Source of the DNA: Patella vulgata
Lineage: Eukaryota; Mollusca; Gastropoda; Patellidae
Length of the DNA stretch: 64,000 nucleotides
Assembly: GCF_932274485.2 (NCBI RefSeq)
Contig: NC_065881.2
Location: 47,068,702-47,132,701 of the forward strand
Reading direction: 5' to 3'
Shown: positions 48,471-61,599 of the stretch, piece by piece
How positions within the stretch are numbered: position 1 is the first letter of the stretch
Layout of the letters: every line of letters begins with the position of its first letter
Notes under the pieces: model-generated
Told to the model about the DNA's origin: nothing
Database searches by the model: none
What the model saw: the letters and a program-made list of their open reading frames with translations, nothing else
Translations under genes and position numbers: made by a program

Positions 48471-51400
48471 AAAATACATAGACTACAATGTCATAACATA
48501 TATGATCTTTATATATATATATAGTATTTATATAACCGGTTTTATTACGTTTAGACCTGTTTCGATGATAATAATGGCGACTTTTAGATGCCATTATTGA
48601 GCAGGGGCGCCGCGGAGGTGTGAAATACTTACTGTATTGTTTGGATTATAAATGATATGCACATCAAAGCTTAAAATAAACGGCATAGTGTATGTATATT
48701 TTATGTTGTTGTAAGGGTTTGTTATCTGAACTGATAAATTTTAAAACAAAAACAACCACCAAAATATTGTCATTAATGGGACAGCCTTCGGGAAAAGACT
48801 TCAGTAACGGCCTGCATGCTGTATGAAATGGTATTCTACTAACCAAAAATGAAAACATGGCAAGGTATGACAGAACAAAGAGAATGACGTCAAAATCAAG
48901 TATTGCCTTGTTGGGATTACAGATATTATTTATGAAACAGGTTTCAATGTGGATGTAACATCAACTGGTTAATAGACCAAATCATTGTCGTCAACATATT
49001 GTGGTTACCATCTACATGTATTAATTGGGATTTTGCTAACAGATTTGGAAATATTTAAAACAGTATTTATGATTGGTTACATGTTATGTAATAATTTTAT
49101 CCATGTGTTTGTTTGTAAATATCCCCAACGCTAAATGCTGACACTTACATATACAAGGGCTGACTGAGAAAAAGATAATGTTGTCTTAAGTGTTTTTATT
49201 ATTTTCTTTACGTGTTTCGGACCATATCTCGGTTCTTCCCCAACGGATCTTCTTCGGGTTTTCATTTTTTGATTCTTTGGACGAATCCCATATTGGCTCT
49301 GACTGACGGTTTTTCGAAATTCGGAAGTTCGCTCGATTAATATTAGCATCAAAGATTTGCGAAGTTTTCTTCATCTTTTTTTCGACATTCAAGGTGGCGT
49401 ATCTCCGTCACTATTTGATGTATCAAGTTGAAACTTCAAAATGGCATATTAAAGAAATTTGTGACGGCTTCCCGATTTTTCCCGAACATGAATAGTTTTC
49501 TCCATTTTAAAAATAGACAAAAAATAACATATGATGGTGTTCATTTTCAAAGACCCTATTCCATAACATTTTCAACCTCTTGGCCGCCATATTGGATTTT
49601 ACAAAAAACATTCAAATCAATATTGAGCCGCCATTTTAATTCCGATTTTCGAAAACTTTTTTTTTGTATTGAACCTACTCCAAGTAGCAACAATTCTTAG
49701 GGAGCCGATTTTTGAATTTAGATTTCGTTTACTTCCGGTTACACTTTAAATTTTGTTAAACTTTTCACCTTCTAGATGGTTACCAACCTTTCCATGACCT
49801 TTGACCTTCGTATGCATGATGACCAATTGACCATCATATCTACTAACAATAATATAAAAAGGTTCGGTCATGAAGTATAACTTCCCGTTTTATTAAGAGT
49901 TCAAAATGAGTTTTTTCCACTTTATTATGTATTGGATGTTACTATACTCAATAATTTATGGTGTAACTTGAATGTCGATGTGACAAGGCGTGACGTGACG
50001 TGACATACTGAGTCACATTGTGATTTTCTTGGTGTTAAATATACATAATATTTCTTATGTGTTATGCGATATTTAGAATCGAGAAATCATGAAAATAGCC
50101 ATATTTACCATGGCATATTTGCAATTAACATGATATTTTTTTCTCAATATTATCACAACGATTCTCCATATTTATACTCTTAATTTGACAAATGTCATTA
50201 AATTCCGATAAAATGGGTGATTTTAATGCAGCGTCAGTTACCTGATCAGTTCCACGCAATTGCCACTGTTCTTGTTTTTTTGCTAGTTTGCTGTGAGGAA
50301 TCGGCATTGTTTGTTGCTTTGCTTTAGAATCATGTACAGATTTTGAAGTTTACTGCAGACATAATTTTCTAATATAGCCTATTTATCGTGATAGTTTATC
50401 CCTTTCGTGATTTCTAGATTTATTATTTAATATTGATGTAATTTTTTTCAAAAGTAATTTGTCCGTTTATTTCAACTTCAAAGTATATTCGAGGAAACGA
50501 GATACGATTATTTTAATAAGCGCACGTGAGATTAATGCTTTCAAAGTAGAAAATTAAATTAGCCACAGCATATTCCTGGTATTAAGTTCGCCGAAAGATA
50601 GATTATTGTATCTTAATTAATAAGTAGAAATGTCCTCCAACCTGAGACGCTTCTCAAGCAGATAAATTAGTCTAGATTTCTTTGTTAAAATCCAGTTCTG
50701 CCACACGCATCAATTTAACTTCAGACATTTATATTTTTCTCCTCTAAATTAGCCAGAGTTGTTGGAGACCAGAAGGTATTGAAAACTAATTACTTCATAA
50801 TAAAATTAACTTGTGTCGCTTAATCTCCGTTTTCACTGCACTGTGCCATATTTCCGACATCCCAAAGCTTCAAAGACTCGGTCTAGACAGGAACTATCAC
50901 TCACTTTGATGAATGGGTAGAACGCAAGAAAGGCAATATTTCCAAAGACAACCTTTTAAAGATCCTAAGGACTTTTTCGTTGTAGAAAGATATTTTATCC
51001 CTGTTTATGTCTAACAGAAATAGTCAGTAATAGTATCGTATTTAACTTAGTTTCTTATCATCTACAAAACGCCACATTTTCCTAATTTAAATGGGTCTTA
51101 AACAAAGGTTAGGGTTCGTAATTGTGACGTAAGAAAATATCTCCACGGCTATAGCTTGAATCATAAATTCAAGTTTGTAAATTCAGCTAGCATTGTTAAA
51201 TAAATCAGAAACTAACGCCCCAATTAAATTTTAATATCGTCTGAATAGATAACAATGGCGACAAGAGATATATTCCGTAAATATCTCATTAAATTGACGG
51301 ATCTGACTTAATACAAGTTTCTAAAGATTTATTAGATGGAAGTGCAATTTATTAGCAAGATCCTCAAATTGGCGGATAATAATTGTGTTTCACCATTCGT

Positions 51401-51719
51401 CATGATGAAACAGTTGTATAAGTTTACTTCACCATATGTCGTTAATACCATAACAGATGGTATTATATGGCGGACGAGATGGTATTATGGTGGAAATTGT
51501 GTCAATACATGCTGTAAGTTTAGCTGGTACTTGATGGATTTACATGAACTCAAGTCATAGATTGCAATATTACGAAAAGTGTTTCTGAAATTCAACACAG
51601 GTACTAATTGGTAACTTATGAGGTATTATTCCTAGGTTTCACTAGTGGTGGGGGCGGGAGCGTAGGAATAAAGGTTAAATGAGTTTTGTTAAATCGTATG
51701 AAATGAACATTTGCTGGAT
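48471..51719. other. Intergenic DNA, no supported gene
   Basis: The stretch 49150-49900 has the look of an old repeat (GCCGCCATATTGG and GCCGCCATTTT words) but has no partner in this window. A minus-strand frame at 50125-50307 has a good start context and a donor-like CAG|GTAACT; it is discussed as a finding rather than called. A short GTGAC pentamer repeat lies near 49990. Confidence 0.45.
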
Positions 51720-52693
51720 AATTAACAAGCGGTTTCCATACAAGATACGCCCACATTTTGTATGAGATGGATAGCGAACACGCTACAAAAAAATCCAGAA
51801 AGGGGCCATAATCCAGTAAGTTATGGTCTGAAATGCGCGAATATCGATAGGGACTGGGATCTTTGGGATATAAACATATATTTTAAGTGTCATCAATATC
51901 AATCTGATTAGAATACAGTTCTATATTTCGTTTCTTTTTTTTATACTTTCTACTACATGAAGATCTGACCGGTTGTAGTGGAAGGTCGCGTCAGAGGTTA
52001 TACGAGCGGCTTTTGGCCGTATGACGTCAGACATTCGATTAACCAATCAGCGTTGGTGTTTCTAGTGGGTTACCCACAGTTCCGTGCACCTCACATCAAA
52101 AACTCACGTAATAAACCGTTTCATTAGCTAATCCCTCACATCATCTAGAGCGTGGGTTATATAACAACTCTTCCAGATCCTAGAGGGTCCACAACCTTTG
52201 TATTACATACTTTTACACTAATTGCGTACAAGGAGCGGCCATTTTGTCGGGCAGTTTCGTTTCGATTTTCCCGAAATTCGAACCCAACCTTCATTAAGAT
52301 GTAATTGTGATATATTTAAACGATTTTTAAATCTGATAAAAATTGTGACGCCTAGAGGGACCACAAGCTAAAAACGCGATTTTTCGTACAATCAGGGGCC
52401 ATAACCCAGAATTTATGGTCCGATATGCGCGAATTTCGAAAGGAAAGTTTCATCAAAATCGGATAAAAACTGCGGGCACAAGCTAAAAACGCGATTTTCG
52501 GACAAACAGGGGCCATAATCCATGAAGTTAGAGTTCGATACATGCCAATATCGAAAGGAGATAGATATATATTTTAAGTTTCGTGAAAATCGGATAACAA
52601 TTGTGACATGTAGAGTATCCACAAACAAATTGTGGACAGACTGACAGGGGCGACGACAATATACGTCCACATGAAAATGTGGATGTATATAAA
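51720..52693 (+). repeat. Composite array repeat, short copy interrupted by a MITE
   Basis: Same start (GATACGCCCACATTTTG) and same end (TTGTGGACAGACTGACAGGG then GCGACGACAATATACG) as 2764-3826, but with three monomer cores (about 51803, 52396, 52507) instead of five. Without the inserted MITE it is about 690 bp. The AGAGGGTCCACAACCTTTG and AAGGAGCGGCCATTTTGTC segments are shared with the long copy. Confidence 0.75.
51899..52180. mobile_element. Truncated copy of the 332-bp MITE inside the array repeat
   Basis: From CAATCTGATTAGAATACAG and CTATATTTCGTTTC the sequence follows the complement of the 36.5-kb MITE: CTACTACATGAAGATCTG, GTTGTAGTGG, then after a diverged middle GGGTTATATAACAACTCTTC and CAGATCCTAG. 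The far TIR is missing and a few bases of the host repeat are lost with it. Its middle carries TGACGTCA (52022-52029), CCAATCAG (52043-52050) and TTATATAAC (52158-52166). Confidence 0.78.
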
Positions 52694-52947
52694 GCCATGC
52701 ATTATATCAACACGTTATATGGAATGTTTATAGGGCGTGTAACTCTTACTTAATTTTATCATAATATTCGAGATTAAAACACAGAGTAGAATTCGATATT
52801 GGTCCATTTCAATCAACACTGAAGATGTTATCTCCTAATATCCAATATTTAAGATACAATGCACATTTTAAATTTTAAAATCAGTTTCCTGCGTCGGGTT
52901 CGCTGTGGTCTCAAGCACCATTGTAAATGCGGAAGCAATTTCATTTT

Positions 52948-53054
52948 TAGCAGTGGGAGGACCCGGGGAAAACCCACGAGGTTGGACATGCGACCCTACG
53001 CCTTGTCATGTACAACCGGGGAATCGAAACCACGCCATTCGGCCATCCAACCCA
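52948..53054 (-). mobile_element. SINE family A fragment lacking the A-B interval and tail
   Basis: On the minus strand GGGTTGGATGGCCGAATGG (A box) runs directly into CGTGGTTTCGATTCCCCGG (B box). About 45 bp that separate them in the 59.3-kb copy are gone. It then continues through ACATGACAAGGCGTAGGGTC, CCAACCTCGTGGGTTTTCC and GGTCCTCCCACTGCT, where it stops. The 3' half and tail are absent. Confidence 0.82.
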
Positions 53055-53689
53055 CCGTCATTAATAGGAAAATGTTTGTCAATATATTATATTGAAACGC
53101 ACGAAAATAGTATGACAATAATTTATGATAAACTATGATAGTACGCATCCGTTGCCGGAAGAGTTGTTTTCGTAGATATTTTAAAAAACAATAGATTGCA
53201 ATTTCAATAACAATTATCGAATAGTGGTAGTATAGTGATAGATATTGCAAACTTTATTTTTCTAATAATGTATAACGAATAGAAAACAACATAATTATAA
53301 GCAATACGCAGGGCTTTTGGCTTTAAAGTTAAACAGTACTGAACAAATCTTTCGGTGTTGTTTATCAATCTATCATTCAGGAAATTCATAGAAATTATGG
53401 CAGTTCCTACACTTTAGAATCCCAAAGGCCTGACCATGACGGTACATTGCGTGTACGAAAGATGCACGTGGGTTATTTTCCACCCGAATAAATACTACCG
53501 ATTAAAACGCAATAGGTAACACAGTAAATTAATTGTAAACCATTAGTGGCACGCTTCGCTCTATAAAATCAAAGCTGATTATGAGAAAAGAGACATTGTG
53601 TTTGTTTCAATCTCAATAACCTAACTTTTAAAATCGCCATTACGGGCCTGCTAGTATATTGTGTACTCTGGTTAAAAGAAGTCATTATA
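53055..53689. other. Unique intergenic DNA
   Basis: Nothing recognised. Confidence 0.45.
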
Positions 53690-53912
53690 TTCTTACTTAA
53701 CTTTAAGGTACCTCCCATTATAGGTCAATTAAAGTTAAGTGGATTTTTCTCACTTAAACTGGCCTTTGAATACAACTAAAAGACTAAACACTTATAAGTT
53801 AAGGCTGAATACCACTTATCCTTAACTTACAGGAAGTTACGTATATTTAAGTGAAATCTAGTAGTTAAGTTTTTATCTTGGACTTAAGATATCCTTTGAA
53901 TACGGACCCTGA
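53690..53912. repeat. Hairpin-rich MITE-like block
   Basis: Two perfect inverted pairs: ACTTAACTTTA (53695-53705) with TAAAGTTAAGT (53730-53740), and TAAGTTAAGG (53795-53804) with CCTTAACTTA (53820-53829). The phrase CCTTTGAATAC occurs twice, at about 53763 and 53892, and the block ends at GGACCCTG. Repeats built of CTTAAGT words with a GTATTCAAAGG-type end are common in invertebrate genomes; this is probably one of them. No second copy in the window. Confidence 0.5.
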
Positions 53913-56900
53913 TCTACAAACGACAGAAAAAAGGAGTTAAACTTGTAGCCTGGACTAACTGTGCAATTTGGACTGCTCAAGTATTTCACTGAACGTAACT
54001 GATTAGAATTACGATAAGAATTTAACAAAAAGTAAATCAGTTTATATACATTCATATTGGATTCATCTATATTCAGGTTCCATAGAAAAGAGCTATACGC
54101 GCTTTAATACCCGAGGTAAGTCCAGTTTTACATGCCAGAGCATACCCATTTGATTACATCTTATTTACTGATAGTTCGGTGGATTTCCGTTCATATGGAC
54201 AATAATATACGCAGTGCAGATCTATAGCAGGAAATGGATATTAACATATTTTTATATTTTATGATGTGGACACGTTATTCTAGCCCTAGTGCATTTATTA
54301 CCGAATGGGTTTTTTATTAAACTAACTGAAACATAAACTTTTATTTGTTTTTGTAACTATGAAGATAAAAATCCAGACTGCGCGTTTATCATCGATTAAA
54401 TATTATTGTATTTATAATATAAAAGCTCGATATGAAAACCCTTTATGTCTTTATAAATGAGAAACTTATTTTTATCATTCGCCATAAACTCATAAGTTTT
54501 ATTTCCTAGATATAACAAACACGTTGTGAGTGTGAGTCAGCCAGTGGTATGAATAAAGATGAAAATAATATCCTATCAATATTCCTTTGTAAATGACCAA
54601 GGTTTGTATGAATTCATCCACATCATGTACAGGCAATATAGGTAGGGATGAGAATCCAGCACATGTATTAATTCAGTGTTGCCACAAGAGTTCAATATCT
54701 GGCTTTTCGCACGTATTAAGGACTGACTTATATTTACAAGCATGCTATAAATTGGCTGAAAGCCCCTCTTAGTCATCTTGGTAGAAAGTGATATGTATGA
54801 GTATTGATCAAGTGTTAATCGTTTAGTGGAATATGATCAACTCCCGAGTCTTACCAAGTGTTACCATGCTGCTGGCTTCATCACCTCTCGCTTTTAATTT
54901 ATCATTAAATTACCTTATCTTACACACTACCATCCATTGACATATTAAAGAATAAACGATGAGCTTTTTTATACATTAACATCTAGCAGCGAAACTAACA
55001 TCTAACCATTTCAGGTTTTATGTGCTACTTTTTTTTTACCCGATTGATTTAAGAGGCATCGTTCCGTTGGATCAAGGCTACAAATGACTTAAATTAAACA
55101 CAGCAGTAATCCTGAATAAAAATTGCCCCATGCGAATTCTAAGATATGCATCTTAGCTCAATTCTTTAAAATGCATGTAATGCCGATCGACTTCTTTATG
55201 AGAAAATCGAAGATTTTATCCCTGTTTCGTGAACCTTTAGCTATCTTCGTGTCGTCTAAAGAGTCAGTAAAATATATGCTTCGGAAAGTTATTCTATGAA
55301 TTCCAAAAAAAAAGGCACGAAAAACTGTTGATGTATAAATTAAAATTCTAACAGGATTGGTTAGCAGTGTATTTTCGAAATCAAATTTAAAGAGGGGTGT
55401 TCTGTGAATAGCTGGTATACAATACCAAACGCACGGCACCTGTAGCTAGCAAAATTGTAAAATAGACACATTCATATTTAAAACTGTAACATAAATGATT
55501 AGCCGTACACTTTTCAAAGAAATAATAAGTGGAATAAGCGGTGTTTTGCCAATATTAAGAATAACATGCTCAAACTCACGACGCCCGTGTGTTGTAATAA
55601 CTGTATTGAATTGCAAAAAATAAGGAAATTCTTAGATCGTGGGGTTAAACACCGCGAGATAAAATGCAACAGATTGAAAGACAAAAAACGTTTAGACAAC
55701 CACCACACAGCTACTTCTCTCAGAGAAAGCAGAGTCAAATATATAGACATAAGCAACCTGTAAATGTGTTACATTTACTATGTTGCCTAAAATCAGATTT
55801 AAATGGATATCAAGTTTGTTCATACTTGTCAAAAGAACAAGGCGAAGAATCTAAAAAAATTCGTAATACAACAAATCCAACTTTGTTCAACGTGCTACCT
55901 TGTCTGAAAGCCTGTGTGATTGTGTAGTTGGTTTGTAAATACACAACAATTGTAGGATCATCTTTAACAATAATCATAGAAACAAATTGTAATTTCCATT
56001 CAGTTGGCACGTTCTGTAGCGTTTCATCGTATTGGTTTTATGTCCCCTCTCTTTGCCATCAGTTCGACACCATTGGGAAAAGTCAACATAATTTGACGAC
56101 GTTTACATCAAATTTGCCTACTTATTATTTTACCAATCAATATGTCCGCTGTAGATCAGGTAACTCTATGTACCAATATAATATTAGTCTCGTGTGTTCG
56201 AGTCTAGTAGTCTTGTTATATGAAAACAACAGGTGTCAAAATGCACCGTTTTCGTATTTAATCGATGTATTAGTTGTGTTCAGAAAATCGCAGGTGTTAT
56301 TAAATTATAACTTATGAAAACAATCGGATGTTTGACCAGTGTTCGTTATCAACAGTTAAAAATACGCATTGTGCAAAGAATGGTTTTAGCGACAAAGCTC
56401 TATTACGTTTTTAATATTTTTTGGTGACACGATTCTGGGCTATCTTTGATGAATATCAACTTCTATTGCGTGCAGCATGAACTGTAAACTTAAAAGCCCC
56501 CAAACGTGACTAAGGACTTAAACAGAATTAAATGATATGTTTACGAATCTAACCAGGAATTCTTCAGATTTTTTACTGAATCTCGAATGGAATAGAAGAA
56601 AAACTATCTTAGATGTGTATGACTTTGTGCAATAAAGCAAGTATATAAACGGAGCTCAACTTTAATGTTACTGGATAGATATAGCATAGAAAACATGGCC
56701 CCAACAAGTTAGTTATAAAACAAAAATATCCGCGTATTCAATGATTGTTGGCGCCACTTAAACAACCATGTATGGCAAAGAAATATAGCATGAATTGTTT
56801 CCAAATACGGAAATTATTTTTCATGAAAGGTCATTCTTTTCTCTGGCACCAAAGGTCTTTGAGACCAATATTTATCAGTTGAATAATAATTTAAACCTAA

Positions 56901-57491
56901 TGAATGACTATTTCGCTATTATCGTGCTACGGTATATTATATGAATATCAAGTTAAATAAGCATACTTCGGTTATTACGCTGTAATGCAAACTATAGTCG
57001 GCTTTAACCATTATTTCCAGCAAAAACATTGCCTATGTTCATACTAAGACGATAGAAATGGTGGTTTATTTATTGTTCATTGTTCTCGGAGATTGTACCA
57101 TTACTCAGTTTTACACATATCAACGTCCTCGGAGAATCATCACGAGACATGATGTCCACGATGTGTTTGTTAGACGTAAAATCCACCGTCGGGATATTAT
57201 CCTCGGGGATAGAAGCATATCATGTTGTAGATATGACTAACAATTCTTGCATAAATGTCAAAAGAAAATATTAATCATTAGTCTTCATAACCATAATTCT
57301 CTAGACACGAATCAGATGCCCCTTGCATTATATTACTGTTTTTTTTTTTTTTACTAAATTTGGACATGCAATAACATTGAACATCTTTTGTTCTCTGAAA
57401 ATCTGTGTTGACAATTCTTATTAAATGTTATATTTACCAATTCACGGTCCCTTAAACACACACTGAAAAAAAGAGGTTTACTAAAGAATTC
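53913..57491. other. Unique AT-rich intergenic DNA
   Basis: The longest frame of the window (55928-56317, plus, 129 codons) and a neighbouring lysine/arginine-rich frame (55566-55763, plus) show no domain I recognise and no shared reading frame. No gene supported. Confidence 0.45.
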
Positions 57492-57535
57492 ACATGGAAA
57501 ACAAAAATCTCTCCCATGGAAAACAAAAATCTCTC
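57492..57535 (+). repeat. 22-bp direct duplication
   Basis: CATGGAAAACAAAAATCTCT plus CC occurs twice in a row without a mismatch. Confidence 0.92.
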
Positions 57536-59311
57536 CCATGCAACAAATGAATGGCAGAATGTATATATATACACCCACATGGCAATATTGGTCGACTAGT
57601 AAGAATCATTTGAATAGCAATATGCATCAGGGAATATCAGCTATCTAGAATGCAGCATTTGGCAACTAGTTGTTAGGCTCTTCCTGTAATTTGTTTTCAA
57701 TAGAAATAACCTTCGGTAACATTTGCCTTGGCTGCCTTCATCACTGATGTTTCAAAGTGTTATTTGATATAACAAATATATGTTTTAACTTTGGTGGTGT
57801 TTTGCTTAGGTTAAAGACAGTAATCCTAAAAATGAACATCTGCTGTTGGTCCGAGATGCCTTCCAGTCTTATACTGGTTCCGAGATATCTGTACTTCTAT
57901 CTAGGTTTCAATACAATGTCGCCTTGGCTGTTATATTATGGTAAACTGGCACATTATTTATTCTACCTAAAGATTCTCATAGCAAGAAATATTCCCTTCT
58001 GGAATCTTTATAAAATGTATTTTAAACGGTAATGACTCTCAAATTTCCATATACATCACCCATTTGAGAATCGCTCATGTTTGATTCGAACTTATATAAT
58101 GTATATAATCACACTAGATTGAGTTATATAACAACATAAATAGCACACTGATCGCTTTTATTAACTTATATTTAATTAATGTATTAATATCAAATAAGAA
58201 TTGATTACCAGAAATAACCAATTATAATTAATGTCTTTACATACATCATTACGATCTATATTTAATTAGATCTCCATTTGTGTATTACTTTAACATTGTT
58301 TTATTTTTAAATATTTGAACTGGTTCACCTTGTCATTGTTCTTGGATTTCATGATGCGGAAAACAAATCAATTGTTTCAGAAGGAGTGACAACCCAATAA
58401 GGTTGTCGTTTAAGTATTCTCTGGCATCGTGGATTAGTTTACCATTTCCATAGGTAAGCTTGAAGGTATATGCATCGATCGAAATGTTATATTAATGCTG
58501 TACGGGGGATAAACTGACTTCGATTTTCTATAACGTCTGGAGAGTCGTGCACACATATATTGGATTAAAAAGATTGTATATCCGTGTAAGATAACATGGA
58601 ATGAAAAGGACCTAATATTTATCTTAAGACAGATCAAATGAGATAATATTTGGATGCACGAAATGAAATTTGCTGTTTCAGTGAGTAATTTAAGAAGAGA
58701 TGATAATCTCTTGTAAATTCCTGATGCAGTCCAAAGGGAATAGATATGTATCTATTATAAGATTTCACATCATTAAATAAATAAGCCTACATCTTTGGTA
58801 TCTCGTTCAGATCACTTTAGGCGTGTACTATTCCTTATAATTATACTGGGAAGTGTATTGTATGTACATGGCAATGTACATCATTAATATCCTCCGTACA
58901 GATGGATGGAGATATCCATTATCAACCTGATTAATTAAAGTACATACATCCTTAATTATATTATTGTCTGATTGACCTAGATAAGGCTATTCAGTACAAA
59001 ATATATGGCAGATAGATGTCAGAGCATTAACCAATAATATGTTATGTATAAAAACATCCCCAAATCAATACTCCCCATGATGACCCCTGACTGCTGTCTA
59101 TTACAAACTGTAGGTATTTTAGAACTATGGTCGGCAACTTTTTTTCGGGGGGGGGGGGCATTTTTGGGGGTAGGAACTGCCCCACCCCCTTGCCCACGCC
59201 TGGATACCGGGTTACTATTCAAGAATGTTAGTTGTTTTCAAATACAGCACAAACAATACGATATTTTCTTATCGCTTATAGCCTGATTACAGTAATTTAA
59301 TATCAGAATCG
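57536..59311. other. Unique intergenic DNA
   Basis: A run of 12 G lies at 59147-59158. The frame 57757-58032 is hydrophobic but unrecognised. No gene supported. Confidence 0.45.
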
Positions 59312-59322
59312 ACGAAGGGCTT

Positions 59323-59591
59323 GGGGGTTGGATGGCTGAATGGTTAGCGTATGCGCGCTGTATCATAAAGTCTGCCATTGAGTCAACTGACGTGGTTTCG
59401 ATTCCCTACAAGGAGTAGGGTCGCGCGTCCAACCTCGTGGGTTTTCTCCGGGTTCTCAGGTTTCCTCCCACTGCTAAAGGCCCCTAAGCGCAAGCGAATT
59501 ATTGAAATAAAATTAAACCATATGTTAGCCCCGAAATGACCTAGTTTGTGTCGAGTGGACGTTAAACCCCATCTCTCTCTCTCTCTCTCTC
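59323..59591 (+). mobile_element. SINE family A, complete, perfect 11-bp TSD
   Basis: ACGAAGGGCTT flanks both sides (59312-59322 and 59592-59602). The head is tRNA-like, with A box TGGCTGAATGG and B box GTGGTTTCGATTCCC at the usual spacing. It is followed by CAACCTCGTGGGTTTTCTCC, AGGTTTCCTCCCACTGC, AGCGAATTATTGAAATAAA, GTTAGCCCCGAAATGACC and GTCGAGTGGACGTTAAACCC, with a (CT) tail of about 10 repeats. It is the reference copy for the family here, and the intact TSD and boxes make it the most plausible recently active element in the window. Non-coding; mobilised in trans by a LINE. Confidence 0.94.
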
Positions 59592-59602
59592 ACGAAGGGC
59601 TT

Positions 59603-61195
59603 ATTATATAACAGTTTTGAAAAGTAGTTTATGATTATCCTTTCTAAAGTACCTTATACCACTTATATTTTGAAGAGCTCTCATATTACAAGTTTTTATC
59701 AGCTTGTACAAAAAAATGTTACTTCATGGGAAATATGTTTAGATCATTTGCTTTGTGTTATTTCAGATAAGAATAATTAAATGAAAGTTTAAAAAATCAT
59801 CCATACACAACGAGATGCACATTGTTTTTAATGTTAACGCACCAGTTATTTCTTGTCAAAGAATATATTTAATAAAAAGAACTTTCACTTTGACAACCTC
59901 GCTCAAGCGTTACAATTATCTGGATTAAAATCAGATATGTACGAAGATAAGTACTAAAATTCGGTAAAATTATATGGGTATGTTTTTTTTTAAATAGTTA
60001 ATGTAGTCGATCACGATCATTAGATAAATATATAACCATAATGGTTATAGTCTACATTAAAATATACATTCAATCATCATCATCGGTTGTTTGAAGTATT
60101 GTATATACGGAAACAGCCATTATTAGGCACGTGAATTCATCAGTAACCTCATTTACACCAGAACATAAAAAGTCATCAGCCATTATCACGACTTTTGATC
60201 TCTCCATTCAATCTCAGTATCAGTGACTCGAATATAAGGGGATACTGGTGTTAAATTATTAGCGCGGAACATAATGCCAGTCCAAGCGAATAAATTCCAT
60301 AAAACGCTCGAAATCAAACAGTTTTTAAATAGATAACTTCCATCTTTGAATCACCCATGTGAAGCACACTACAGTTTACGAACCCAAAGTTCACAAAGTA
60401 GAAAACATCTCTAACAATAGTGTTTGCCATCATGGTCAATTAGGTTCTATCATATTTTGATGCACATTAATCATAAATATCGCAGACGTCTGCAAATTAA
60501 GCATGAACAATAATCCGTTTAGATGCAGTAGAAGCGTTTGTTGTGGCTTTTATAAAAAGTATCAGGAATGTTTCAAATCATATTTTTGCTGTGAAAAGGG
60601 AGCAAAAATGTTAATAGAGTTGAACAGGTTACAACCATTAGTCATTAGATATATCACACCTAAATATATAACATATGTTCACAAAAGCATGTTTTTTACT
60701 TATGTTGTAATGGCATCATTGTTAATTGCCAGACTAATGTGGTATCAGGAATCAGACTAGTAATTATCTCCACATTGACTTCAATGTTAAATCCATGACA
60801 GTTCGTGCCCTATAATTATTTTTGGGACATTTCGATCTTACACCAAGAGCCCCACATATCACAATCATCTGATAAATACTTTGAAGGGGTTGACCTGGTG
60901 ACGTAGGCAATTTCCCTAATTCATGTATGTTTACGTCCTGTTCCTTCCGCGTCAAAATCATGTACATTCTCCAATACCTGACAACAAATGTAAACTCAAA
61001 CACCCTTCTTCGATTTTAGATCAAAAAGTCAACAAAACTTGCCGTGCAAATGGAGAGGGTGGGGGTATTGCTATCATGAGATCAGGGGATACAACTTAGT
61101 ACTAGACTTGGTCCATCAGACAATATCAGGTGTCTTAGAAGTGACAGGCAAGTCATTATACTCTCTTCACTACTTAAAGGAAACAAATGTAGTTA
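59603..61195. other. Unique intergenic DNA
   Basis: No gene or repeat recognised. The frame at 60503-60760 is cysteine-rich near its start but matches nothing I know. Confidence 0.45.
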
Positions 61196-61197
61196 GG

Positions 61198-61479
61198 GGG
61201 GTTGGGATGGCCTAGTGGTCTAGACTGTCACGCTTCGACCTCTAGTTGGCCGGTCACCTCTGGCTTGCGGTTGTGGTTTCGATCCCTGGTGTGAGCGTAT
61301 GTGGCTTGGAGATAGGGGCGCCTTCTCAACCTCGTGGGTTTACTCCGGGTACTCCGGTTTCCTCCCACAGCAAAGACCCCTGCGCATGCGCTAAGATCAT
61401 TAAAAAATGAAAATAAAGACAACTTGTCTGCGATATCACCTTCGATGGAAGCGGACGTTAAACACTAAGAACAACAACT
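61198..61479 (+). mobile_element. tRNA-derived SINE, third subfamily
   Basis: A box TGGCCTAGTGG (61208-61218) and B box GTGGTTTCGATCCC (about 61274-61287). It then shares CAACCTCGTGGGTTTACTCC, GGGTACTCCGGTTTCCTCCC with family A but has its own 3' part: AAAATAAAGACAACTTGTCT, TGGAAGCGGACGTTAAACAC and an AACAAC tail. Flanks carry AGTTAGG and ACTTAGG, a possible eroded TSD. Confidence 0.85.
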
Positions 61480-61597
61480 TAGGAGTCGTGCGTGAGGCAG
61501 GAAATACATACTAGTTCTAGAATACACATACCCACTCGGTGGATTCTCCAGTATTTAACCGTCTTTGGAATATTTCTTTCCGCGGCCTTTAATAACA

Positions 61598-61599
<2 letters not shown>

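Noticed and set aside
49150-49900. Dispersed repeat with GCCGCCAT words
   Set aside because: No second copy in the window and no termini; cannot be supported from this sequence alone.
55928-56317. Longest open frame in the window (129 codons, plus strand)
   Set aside because: Serine/tyrosine-rich composition as expected of AT-rich random sequence, no domain, no neighbouring exon in the same gene model, no supporting signals.
59100-59220. G-rich/C-rich segment resembling a repeat end
   Set aside because: Only homopolymer-driven similarity; no partner copy or TSD.
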